From: Haplomitrium mnioides
Taxonomy: Eukaryota; Marchantiophyta; Haplomitriopsida; Calobryales
NCBI GenBank assembly: GCA_049999725.1
Contig: JBNGIS010016839.1
Coordinates: forward strand, 1 to 30,758
Direction: 5' to 3'
DNA length: 30,758 nucleotides
Part shown: one piece after another, positions 21,201 to 29,316 of the stretch
Layout of the letters: each line of letters starts with the position of its first letter
How positions within the stretch are numbered: the first letter of the stretch is position 1
The notes under the pieces: generated by a model
Told to the model about the DNA's origin: nothing
Databases searched by the model: none
Seen by the model: the letters and a program-made list of their open reading frames with translations, nothing else
Made by a program: the position numbers and the translations under genes

Positions 21201-22255
21201 CAAGGGAAATTCTTCTTCCGCAAGTCAAACGATTCCAGCAACAGGAGATTCATCGTTGATTCTTCATTTCAGGGACATTCAGCCTTCACCAATTTTCTCT
21301 TCGATCACGCTTAATCCTTTGGTCAATTCTTCGTAGCACATCATCTCCAAGCCTTCAATTTCACAATTGGCCATCCATGCAGCTGGGAATTCACCTTCAA
21401 ATTTTGGAGCCAATTCTTCATCGCTAGTCTGTCCCCGCAGATCGCCCACTCTTCACAAGCACTTATTCGATCCTCACAACATACTTGTGAAGACTTCATT
21501 GCAAGAGATCTCCAGCGCAGGACCTTACTCTTCCTTTCACAGGGCTTTTCTTGCAGCCCCCTCTCAGTAGATATCTCCTTCGATTCACAGAGGTTTGTTT
21601 ATCGCAGGAGGGATTCATCTTCGGATTTAACAGGGGACTTCGTGTCAAATCAATTCTTGATTCTCGTAGCCGACCCTTCCCGCAGGCCTGCACTCGATTA
21701 AGCTCTTCCTTGCAATTCGATCTGATCCCCTACTGTGCATTCAATCCTGACCTTGGCCTGCACCTGATCCACATCTCCCTCACCACACAATTGATTGCCC
21801 GTCAAACATCAGCTTGGGAGATATCCCATAAGTTCTTTTCCAAAGGGCAGATGCACTATATTAGCTGCTCACTCTTCTTGTCTTTCTAGAGGCAGCCCCC
21901 TAGAGGGGTGTAAGGCCACCGCATATCCACTTCCTTCCCCTGGACGGACCTAGTTCAGGGCTTACCCTTCCCCCATGGCAAGCTGTCCTCCGAGTTAGAT
22001 AGTTAGGTAGTTAGTGGGCTTGGCTTGGCCCCCAACAAATAGGTTAGTTTTATTACTTTTTCTTTTCTTTTCTTTTCTCCATCAGACCTCTGAAGTAACC
22101 TTGTCTTGACCTCAATCCTCCCCTTCTCTCCAAGCATGCCTTGAGCCCTTTTTATGTACATTGGAAGTCCTGTTGACCCAAAACACAGAACCTGCATGGT
22201 TTGTCACTTAATTTTTTGAAATTTTTGCACTAAGCCTCTTCAAGCCCGGCTAACA
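18241..22255 (-). mobile_element. Solo LTR (copy D), 4.0 kb, inserted in methyltransferase exon 3
   Basis: On the minus strand it starts TGTTAGCCGGGCTTGAAG and ends GGGCTGACA, with perfect 5-bp TSDs TGTAT. It has minus-strand homology to LTRs B and C throughout: near 18320-18420 (CTGAAAGTG.TAACTTGCA and CCATCTCA.AAAAGAACATGAA), near 18900-19020 (TCTCGCGAG...CTTCCTCAGG and CCACCTTTGGAAGAC), near 19910-19976, and the CTAAGTGGGGAGCCCACTTAA block at 21043-21063. It has no internal domain, so it is a solo LTR. It contains an (AC)n microsatellite and pyrimidine-rich stretches, and no gene. Nearly 10% longer than LTR C, so it may represent a subfamily. Confidence 0.85.
18679..18705 (+). repeat. (AC)n microsatellite
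   Basis: About 13.5 AC units within LTR D. LTRs B and C have no such run at the homologous place, so it expanded in this copy. Confidence 0.9.
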
Positions 22256-22260
22256 TGTAT
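22256..22260. repeat. Target-site duplication of LTR D, right
   Basis: TGTAT, identical to 18236-18240. Confidence 0.85.
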
Positions 22261-22740
22261 TATCACCAAAGACCAAAAAATCCGAAGTCATGATTGTCGC
22301 AAAAGAGGAAACCATATAAAAAATGGCATCTCTAGAAAAAGGTTCAGAATCATCGTGGTTGCATTCCTTAAGGTTGTAATCGTAAGGAATATCTACAATG
22401 GCCAAAGTGAAACATCTAGGTTCCATAAATTCTTACAACTGACAAGCATTGGACTCCCCGTGGCCTTGGTAATATGCCACGTTGATTCCATCAACGAAGG
22501 ACAATAAGTCCTCATCTTTGTCTCTCAGAACTCCATCAGTTGGAAGGGCAACAACTCATTTTGCTACCTTGATTTTCACTCTCTAGCTTTCAAGCAATGA
22601 AGTAGAAAAGCAAGAGGGTAGGAAACAAGTGTTGGAAGCTGGTCTTGATCATCTAAGGCTTCTTTGATCCCCGATATTTTTCTCCTTTTTGTAGCTGTCA
22701 TCAAATTTTTTGCAAGCTGCCATTTAAACATTTTATCCCC
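22256..22740 (-). pseudogene. Methyltransferase copy Y exon 3, proximal part (motif IV)
   Basis: The exon starts after the GTGTGCAG acceptor. It reads KWQLAKNLM and LPTLVSYPLAFLLHCLKA, then after a frameshift DEDLLSFVDGINVAYYQGHG, and then FTLAIVDIPYDYNLKEC (motif IV at 22382-22393), followed by FLVFGDNT. The hydrophobic strand plus D-I-P-Y is the catalytic motif IV of amino-methyltransferases. Stops are a TGA and a TAA before motif IV. LTR D interrupts right after FGDNT. Confidence 0.75.
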
Positions 22741-23225
22741 CTGCACACAACAAAAACGGAAAAATTAGAAGAGACAAGAAAAAGATGTTTACACTTTAAA
22801 GAGGAAGACAATTTGAGCAAAGACCCTAGTGGTAAAACTAAGATTGGCTTTGAAGTTCAGGCGCGTCTGGACATTATGTCCATGTACGTAGGGACTTGGA
22901 GCCTTGCACACTTGGATACTATATTCATGCGCGTATGGACATTGAAGTCTTGCGCTTAGACTTGGAAGTCCATGCGCACCGGGACTTCCAAGTACATGCG
23001 CGCATAGACTTCAAAGTTCATGGGTGCCTAGACTTTGAAGTCCAAGTGCTCAAGGACTTCAAGTCCATATGTGCAAGGTCTGCAATATCTATGCTTGCAT
23101 GGACATTACAATCCTTATGTAGCAAACTAGAGACTCAAAATGATTTTCATTTTAACAAAACACAATCTACAATAAATTCAATACAACTCTAGACAAATAA
23201 ATGTAGAGTGGAAAAACAAATTTAC
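22741..23225 (-). other. Intron 2 of methyltransferase copy Y
   Basis: The donor is AAGCCTTTG|GTAAATTTG and the acceptor is TTGTTGTGTGCAG|GGGG. It occupies the same position as intron 2 of copy X (7303-7890), and both introns carry the palindromic array. Confidence 0.65.
22862..23115. repeat. Palindromic minisatellite array in intron 2 of copy Y
   Basis: Degenerate units of about 30 bp such as GTCCATGCGCACCGGGACTT and AAGTACATGCGCGCATAGACTT, around eight in all. Same family as 7398-7728 and 24812-25026. Confidence 0.7.
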
Positions 23226-24699
23226 CAAAGGCTTCTAAAAAATCAAGTAAAACGCAGCCATCTTTGACTCCTCAATGTGGAGAGGGTACTCCTCTCTTGT
23301 TTCTTCCCAATTGTTGCAATAAACTTTGGAGCAGAAAGATTTCACCATAACTGCCAAAACTTTATGTCTCTCTACCTCACAAGACATTTCTTCCATTGAA
23401 AGCTCTTCGACTTCCACTCGCTTCAAATTTGGTATTTTTACTTTGTCAAGAAGACCCTGAATGGACCTCCAAGGTATTCACTTCATATTCTCTATTCTTA
23501 GTGATCCTTTGGGCTTCGACTTTTGGCCCTTCACTGTGTTCTTCTCCCATTTAGAAAGAAATGCTCTGTTGTAAATCCTAGAGCTCTCCACTTTGAAACA
23601 TTAGGCGGAACCAATTGTCTTGAGAAGTGAATGTCTTCTCTAGAGTCGACTTGGGCTTGATCTCCAAGGTCTCCAGCACTAGCTCTCTTTTCAATTTCTT
23701 GGATGACACCATCCCACTCTCTACAAAAATCTGATGTCAATATTTGACCTTTTGAATGGAGGTCATTTCCAACCTATATCTTTGGTCAAAGTTGTCATCA
23801 GTTGCAAAAATACGGGCCTCTGTTGGTGTTAGACCTATGTAAACATAACAATTGCAAAGTGATAGCACTAGATTCTTCGCTCTATATTTAGTGATCAAAA
23901 GCTGCCTTGTGACAGCACTATGATTGTCTTTAGCAATCTCGTACCAATACTTGTTAGGATTCCTTATATCAAACTCTGACTTATCTTTCAGCTTGCATTT
24001 GGGGTCAACAACAACAATAAAAAAAAATTGTGCATATATTTGTTTGTGAGCATTCTCTACGCAAAAAGCTCAACAAAGTCTTCATTCAACCTCATAATTT
24101 GAAATGGCCTTCAATTATTCATTTCAAGTTTCGGAAGATTTAAATTTTCTAGCCCAATAGTAATTGTTTCCTCTCGGACTCTACATCGCTGGATTCCACA
24201 CTCCTTGATTTTATTTTTATCTTCCTCAGACACTGCCTGAGGGTCTACTTGCTCACGTTTTTGGAATGTTCGCAACCCCTTGTGCAGTTTCCTTTTCGCT
24301 CTTGATATTGGAGCGTGAACTGGCTCCGGCTCAGATTCCTCTCCTTAGCTACTCGGTATTGAAGACGAGGGGGCAACAGAAGAAGACTTTATTGAAGATT
24401 GGGAGGGGGCTGGCTCCACCTCAATAATTGGAGCTAGCACAGGCTTTTTCTTTGTGACAACCTGTTTCTTCTTTTTCAGAGCCTCCACTGGCTCCACCAC
24501 TTTTCTCTTTTTTGCAATAGATGTCTAGTATTGCTGCAGTTGACATGGTTGTCGCGCTAGGATGCAGCACAAGCTGCTAAATGTGGACGCCCTACTTTGG
24601 CTTCAACAGTTTGATACTAATAGCCATCTTAATAAAATCTCACTTGACGCTATTCGCGTCGGGGTAGCCATCGACAAAGTCCACCAAATATTGTGTGAG
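23226..24699 (-). pseudogene. Methyltransferase copy Y exon 2 (NLS-like linker and conserved region)
   Basis: The exon begins after TTTTGTTTTCCAG and reads LTQYLVDFVDGYPDANSVK. A frame change follows near ATG-TCAACTGCA. The Lys-rich AKKRKVVEPVEALKKKKQ segment resembles a nuclear localisation signal, and Ser/Glu/Pro-rich spacers follow. The conserved region shared with copy X includes EDKNKIKECGIQRC, NLNLPKLEMNN, KDKSEFDIRNP, TRQLLITKYRAKN and ELVLETLEIKPKSTLE. The final block, KRVEVEEL...EEYPLHIEESKMA, runs to the donor at 23226. Stops are mainly TAG or TGA where Gln or Arg is expected. Apart from the linker, I cannot assign this region to a known domain. Confidence 0.65.
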
Positions 24700-25076
24700 C
24701 TGGAAAACAAAACAAAAAAATTATCAAACATGTTAAACAAAAAGTCTCTAGATGTTTACAAAGAGTAAAATTATATTTAACGTTTAGTCTAAGAAACATT
24801 TACTCGGAACTTTATGCACATATGGACTTGGGAGTTTAAGCGCACATGGATCAAGGAGTCTATGCAAGCATGAACTTGGGAGTCCAAACGCACAAGTACT
24901 TGACAATGTGACTCAAAGTGTGCAAAGACCCATAAGTCCATACGCACATAGACTCACAAGTCCAAGCACGTAGGGACTCTAAGGTCCATGCGCGCATGGA
25001 CTCCCAGGTCTATGCATGCATAGGGTTCTGAGTAAGTCAAGAAAGAAACCAATGAGAAAGGATTTTCAAATCTTAC
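24700..25076 (-). other. Intron 1 of methyltransferase copy Y
   Basis: The donor is GAGAAG|GTAAGATT and the acceptor is TTTTGTTTTCCAG|CTCAC; the length is 377 bp. It contains the palindromic array at 24812-25026. Both splice sites are close to the plant consensus, and the phase is 0 on both sides. Confidence 0.7.
24812..25026. repeat. Palindromic minisatellite array in intron 1 of copy Y
   Basis: About seven units. One is a perfect 18-bp palindrome, GTCCATGCGCGCATGGAC, at 24984-25001. Others (GCGCACATGGATCAAGGAGT, TACGCACATAGACTCACAAG) are degenerate forms of it. Confidence 0.75.
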
Positions 25077-25433
25077 CTTCTCGTCTTCCTTTGCTCTCTA
25101 ACGATGCTTGGCAAAAATGTCCCTCTCCTTCATCTCAGAAAATGCAAATCGTTTGTGAGATGCCTTGTATAGGGTAGTGACATCTTGGGACTATACAAGT
25201 AGCTCGATGTGGGCTTGCTAGCCCTCTCTTATCATTGTGATTTGGACAACAAGGCCCAGGTTGAATTTCTCACTTTCTCCATCAAAGGTAAAGGTGTTGA
25301 TCAAGATTTTTGAAGGATCCACAATTTACAAGCCAATTCTAGTCTAAATTTTTGAGCTCGAGAGCCTTGATACATCCAAATACTTGTAAGGCTTTGGTTG
25401 AGGAGGTCTAGAATCATTGACTTGTGATGCCAT
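25077..25433 (-). pseudogene. Methyltransferase copy Y exon 1
   Basis: ATG at 25433 opens exactly 119 codons to a GTAAG donor, with no frameshift. The reading starts MASQVNDSRPPQPKPYKYL and includes VDPSKILINTFTFDGESEKF and LYKASHKRFAFSEMKERD. Five in-frame stops (25346, 25328, 25220, 25193 and 25100, first bases) are four TAG and one TAA. Each fits a Gln codon changed by C-to-T. I do not recognise the domain. The ATG is chosen because it is the first in frame after a TATA box and a pyrimidine-rich leader. Confidence 0.65.
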
Positions 25434-25612
25434 TTTCCAAAAATTGAAAATTGGTAGAATTTGATGTAATAAGTCTTAGTAACAAAAGTTTGAAAAGATT
25501 GAATGGCTAAAAATAGCAAAATAACAAGGAAATGCAAAAATAAGGATGATAAGAAAACAAAAATTGGAAAGTTAACTCGCGACAATGGAAAGAAACTTTC
25601 TAGTGACGCTCC

Positions 25613-25619
25613 TTTTATA
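25613..25619 (-). promoter_or_regulatory. TATA box candidate of methyltransferase copy Y
   Basis: TATAAAA in the context GGTATAAAAGGAGC, 180 bp upstream of the ATG at 25433. The intervening leader is pyrimidine-rich, as is common for plant 5' UTRs. It lies about 127 bp downstream of the probable copia LTR edge. Confidence 0.5.
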
Positions 25620-25745
25620 CCTAGATTTCGAAAAATGCATTTTTCCACAAAAAAATGATTCACGGAGCTTTTGATACGTACATTTACATGGTACAAAAAA
25701 TAAAGAATTTAGTATATAAAGCATTGTTTTTTTCGACTTTCCAAT

Positions 25746-25943
25746 TGTCAACAATTACACTGCGCTCACGGGGTGTGGAGAAAAACTGCATATATTCACA
25801 ATGGCTCGATGGCCTCAAAAAATACATCAAGGAGAGGAGTGCACACGTGACTCCAATCTGCCCCACATATAAAATGAACCCTAACTAAACTAAGGGGGCT
25901 GCCAGCTCAGCCTGGCAGCCTATTAGAGCTCGATATTTCAACA
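25746..25943 (-). mobile_element. Copia 3' LTR (about 198 bp, far end tentative)
   Basis: The near end is clear: GAGGGGGAG immediately followed by TGTTGAAATATCG on the minus strand. The far end is set at ...TGTTGACA (25746), which gives short inverted ends TGTTGA/TGACA. It cannot be verified without the 5' LTR or the other TSD; CCAAT (25741-25745) would be the TSD if this is right. Confidence 0.5.
25897..25920. repeat. Perfect inverted repeat in the copia LTR
   Basis: GGCTGCCAG and CTGGCAGCC are separated by six bases: a perfect 9-bp GC-rich stem. It could form a hairpin in the LTR transcript. Confidence 0.8.
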
Positions 25944-26736
25944 CTCCCCCTCGAGCTCAACCTCTGTACACCAAGTTGTCGTCTGAATTTCTGCAACTTT
26001 TCGGCGCCCAACGCCTTCGTAAAAATATCAGCAACCTGTCCTTCAGTGCTGATGTACAGCAGATCAATCACCCTGGCCAACACTTTCTCTCTCACAAAAT
26101 GATAATGCACCTCAATGTGCTTTGAACGTGCATGAAAAACAGGATTGTTAGCCAATTGAATACTGCTAATATTGTCGCAATGAACCTTCAATGGTTCCTC
26201 CACTCTGACATCCAAATCCTGTAATAATTTCAGTAACCACATTACCTCACAAGTGGCCATGGCTGCCCCCCCCTGTATTCAGCCTCCGTACTCGATAAAG
26301 CAACTGTAGGTTGCTTTTTGCTGCTCCAAGCAATTCCAGCACTCCTAAATGAAAAAACAAAGCCACTAGTGGACCTCTTATCACTGGCACTTCATGCCCA
26401 ATCTGCATCTGTGAAACCAAAAAGCTCAAATTTGTCGTTGTTGTCATAAAACAGCCCATATTGAATTGTAGCTTTTACATACCGAAAAATTCTGCGCACT
26501 ACATCCAAATGCTGCTTCCTTGGTTCTTGCATAAACTGACTTACCAGACCTACAGCATAACTTAGATCTGGTCTGGTGATGGTAATGTAAATAAGGCTGC
26601 CTACCATCTGTCTGAACCCTGTTGGATCCTCAATCAACTCTCCTTCATGACCGATCATTTTTGTATTATGATCTAAAGGAGTTGCAATCGGTTTGCAACC
26701 TGTCATGCCATATTTGGCCACCATATCCAAGGCATA
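25907..26736 (-). pseudogene. pol: Copia RNase H region, broken
   Basis: After the TAG at 26737-26739 the frame continues with YALDMVAKYGMTGCKPIATP and VGSLIYITITRPDLSYAVG. RNase H follows: FGFTDADWA (first Asp), a TGA at 26392-26394, STEAEY (Glu), a frameshift in a G8 run at 26266-26273, VHCDNISSIQLANNP (Asp) and GQVADIFTKAL (last Asp). All four catalytic acidic residues remain, but in broken frames. The reading ends inside the LTR, as is common for copia. Confidence 0.85.
25944..25952 (-). promoter_or_regulatory. Copia polypurine tract
   Basis: GAGGGGGAG directly before the LTR start TGTTG, the usual plus-strand priming site of plant copia elements. Confidence 0.75.
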
Positions 26737-28935
26737 CTACCTCTGGATCATCCATATTCCCTGCTCTGTTTTAATCACCTCAATTCCAAGGAAATGTCGT
26801 AACTCACCAAGATCCTTCATGTCGAACTTTTGTTGCAGCAATTTCTTCACTTCAGTAATATCTTGCTCACTCCCTCCTATCATAATCAAATCATCTACAT
26901 AGATCAAAATGAGCATCATACCTTTCTCTGGTTTCCTTACATACAGAGAATGATCAGTGTCTGACACCTTGAAGCCCACCGAAACAAGATATTTTCCTAT
27001 CTTGTTAGACCATGCTTGAGGTGCTTGCTTCAACCCATATAGTGCCTTCTTCAGCTTGCATACCTGATCTGAATGCTCCAGATCAACAAAACCAGGTGGC
27101 TGTATCATGTACACCTCCTCTTCAAGCTCCCCATGTAGAAATGCATTTTTTACGTCCATTTGTTGTAAAGTCCACTTTTTCGATGCAGCTAGTGCTATAA
27201 CTGCCCGAACAGTTGTCATTCTTGCTACAGGGCTGAAGGTCTCCTCATAGTCTATCCCATGAGTCTGGGCATACCCCTTGGCCACTAACCTGGCCTTAAA
27301 TCTGCTTATGTTGCCATCTTCACTCCTCTTCAACTTGTAGACCCATTTGCATCCAATTGCTTTCTTCCCTTCAAGTAAATCGACCAGCTCCCAAGTCTGG
27401 TTTTTCTGAAGAGCTTCCATCTCTTCTACCATTGTAGCTTCCCATCTCTCATCTCCTATAGCATCCTCAAATATGACAGGTTCTTTCTCAGTGATCACTT
27501 GCACCATATATGCATGATGTGCTGCGAACGCTCCTTTGTGTATCAACCTGTCTACAGGGTACTTCACCCTGTCACTTCTGCGCAAAGGTATGGGTATGCT
27601 TTGTACCTGCTGCTCCTTTTGTTTTTGGCTTGATGTTGAAGTTGAGAGTAATCTCAATTCTTCATCCAGGTTTTCAGAATCACCACTGCCTCCTTCTCCT
27701 AGAGACATTTCAGATTGAGAGTTATTTGGAGTATATTGCTCCAAATTCCTGCGTAGCCTTCCTTGCCATGTACTAGTGCTGCCACTACTGTTGCCTTCAC
27801 CATATGGTCCACTCAATACTTGTGTTTGCTGATTTGGTTCATACACAACCTGTTTTCCATTTGTCTCACTTGTGTCATCAACCGATTTCTGCCCATACCA
27901 AGTACTTAACTCATCAAATACTACATCTCTACTCACCCTCAGCATGCGTGTAGTAGGACAATAGCACGTGTACCCTTTCTGCTCATTTGAATATCCAATG
28001 AAGACACACTTTTCAGCTTTTGGATCTAACTTGCTGCGTGTCTCAGCTGGTACATGGACATAAGCAATACAGCCAAACACTTTCAAGTGTGAAATGTCTG
28101 GGCGTCTCCCTGTAAACTTCTCTTCTGGCGTCATGCCATGAACTGCAACTGTAGGTGTTCTATTCATAATATAAACAGTAGTAGACATTGCTTCTGCCCA
28201 ATAATAGTGTGGCATATTCTTCTCATTCATCAAAGCTCTTGCCACCTCTACTATATGTCGGTTCTTCCTTTCAGCAACTCCATTTTGTTGAGGTGTATAC
28301 CTGCATGTTTGCTGCCTTTTAATCCCTTCTCTTTGTAGGTAGGTGCAGAATTCTATGGAGAAATATTCTCCTCCACCATCTGACCTCAGGCACTTGATTT
28401 GCTGCCCCTTCTCTTTTTCCACCATAGCTCTAAAATGTTTGAAGTGATCAAACACTTCACTCTTCTGCTTCATGAAATAGATCCAGATTTTTCTAGAGTA
28501 ATCATCAATGAAGGTCACATAGTATGTACACCCTCCAATGGATCCTGTTTTTGTTGGACCCCACACATCTAAATGGACCACCTCAAGTGGCTTCCTTGCC
28601 ACATATGCATCATGGGGGAATGCTTGCCTTGCCTGTTTACCAAACTGGCATGCTTCACATATTTTCTGCATTCCTTCTACCTTGAACTTGGGCAGCCCAC
28701 TGACTACCCTTGAGCCCTGCATATTCCTCAACTTTTGAACATTAACATGCCCAATCCTTTTGTGCCATATCTCTATGTCTGACACAACTCCCGTACCGTG
28801 TACAAACATGGCTTCTGAAATTTCAGGCATGTTCACATCCAATGTGAACATACTGCCACTCCTACTTCCTTTTGTGATGAGGTTGCAATTGTCTCCCCAA
28901 TCCTCAATAAACACACCAGTGGGGTTAAACCTGAC
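26737..28935 (-). CDS. pol: Copia integrase and reverse transcriptase, 725-codon uninterrupted frame
   Basis: The open frame follows a TAG at 28936-28938 and ends at a TAG at 26737-26739. Counting residues from 28914: the HHCC zinc site is H51, H56, C86, C89; the integrase DDE triad is D116 (HLDVWGP), D179 (RSDGGGEY), E215 (GVAERKNRH), with the copia-type spacing of 35 between the last two. A variable linker covers 340-480. The RT contains CKWVYKLKR (522-530), ARLVAKGYAQ (541-550), MDVKNAFLHGEL (586-597) and the catalytic YVDD (672-675). No lesion is visible inside. It lacks its own start and must be read as part of the polyprotein, so it is not independently expressed. Integrase inserts the cDNA; RT copies the RNA in cytoplasmic particles. 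Confidence 0.9.
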   Translation of the reverse strand, partial: VRFNPTGVFIEDWGDNCNLITKGSRSGSMFTLDVNMPEISEAMFVHGTGVVSDIEIWHKRIGHVNVQKLRNMQGSRVVSGLPKFKVEGMQKICEACQFGKQARQAFPHDAYVARKPLEVVHLDVWGPTKTGSIGGCTYYVTFIDDYSRKIWIYFMKQKSEVFDHFKHFRAMVEKEKGQQIKCLRSDGGGEYFSIEFCTYLQREGIKRQQTCRYTPQQNGVAERKNRHIVEVARALMNEKNMPHYYWAEAMSTTVYIMNRTPTVAVHGMTPEEKFTGRRPDISHLKVFGCIAYVHVPAETRSKLDPKAEKCVFIGYSNEQKGYTCYCPTTRMLRVSRDVVFDELSTWYGQKSVDDTSETNGKQVVYEPNQQTQVLSGPYGEGNSSGSTSTWQGRLRRNLEQYTPNNSQSEMSLGEGGSGDSENLDEELRLLSTSTSSQKQKEQQVQSIPIPLRRSDRVKYPVDRLIHKGAFAAHHAYMVQVITEKEPVIFEDAIGDERWEATMVEEMEALQKNQTWELVDLLEGKKAIGCKWVYKLKRSEDGNISRFKARLVAKGYAQTHGIDYEETFSPVARMTTVRAVIALAASKKWTLQQMDVKNAFLHGELEEEVYMIQPPGFVDLEHSDQVCKLKKALYGLKQAPQAWSNKIGKYLVSVGFKVSDTDHSLYVRKPEKGMMLILIYVDDLIMIGGSEQDITEVKKLLQQKFDMKDLGELRHFLGIEVIKTEQGIWMIQR

Positions 28936-29310
28936 CTACATATTCTGCTCTACACATTGTCCAACTGAGATCAGATTTTTCTGAATCATTGGCACATGCA
29001 TCACATTAGATAGGCACTTTGTTTTGCTATTCTCCAGTACTATTGGTATGCTGCCAATCTGATGGATAGGATGCATAGTAGAAACACCTGTCTCCACATA
29101 ACCAGGTGTACTCAAATTTCTGGTTTCCTTAAACCACTCTCCGTGGCATGTCATGTGATTAGAACATGCACAATCAACAAACCACATACCTCCATCATTG
29201 TTTTGCTTCCCATATGCTATAGATGAGTATCCATGCTGCATGACAAACAATATCTCATTGTTTGCCTTGCTGGAACTTGCATAGTTCCTCTGCACTCTGC
29301 TGTTTCTCAT
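28936..29310 (-). pseudogene. pol: Copia protease region
   Basis: The open frame between the stops at 29317-29319 and 28936-28938 contains GMWFVDCACSNHMTCHGEW (Asp at 29173-29175). Copia proteases usually read DSG or DTG at the active site; here it is DCA, either a lineage variant or a loss. The following SNHMT and the downstream MIQKNLISVGQ block identify the copia protease and pre-integrase junction. The TAG at the end sits where NMQVRF would be expected. Confidence 0.8.
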
Positions 29311-29316
29311 GTCATT

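Larger units (their letters stand above)
17623..25433 (-). pseudogene. Nuclear beta-class amino-methyltransferase-like gene, copy Y, split by LTR D
   Basis: This minus-strand gene has four exons: 25433-25077, 24699-23226, 22740-22256 resuming at 18240-18164, and 18082-17623. LTR D (18241-22255) interrupts exon 3 and LTR C cuts off the 3' end. Domains in order are: an N-terminal segment starting MASQVNDSRPPQPKPYKYL; a Lys-rich NLS-like linker (AKKRKVVEP, KKKKQVVTKKK); an uncharacterised conserved region shared with copy X; motif IV as DIPYDYN (22393-22382); a likely recognition region; QKPQALYKFLL (motif X region); and motif I as WILDLFSGSSTSLVYALKL (from 17798). In known enzymes the IV-then-X-I order marks the beta class, which methylates N6 of adenine or N4 of cytosine in DNA with SAM. 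The usual DPPY is DIPY and the usual FxGSGT is FSGSST. Stops and several frameshifts make it non-functional. Base specificity and taxonomic origin are unknown. Confidence 0.75.

Noticed and set aside
22031-22037. Alternative start of LTR D at TGTTGGGG (minus strand)
   Set aside because: The TSD TGTAT and the TGTTAGCCGGG end shared with LTR C place the boundary at 22255.
26246-26459. Separate minus-strand ORF of 70 codons
   Set aside because: It is an off-frame reading across the RNase H stop and the G8 frameshift.
27510-27776. Plus-strand ORFs across 26693-30656
   Set aside because: They are antisense shadows of the copia polyprotein.
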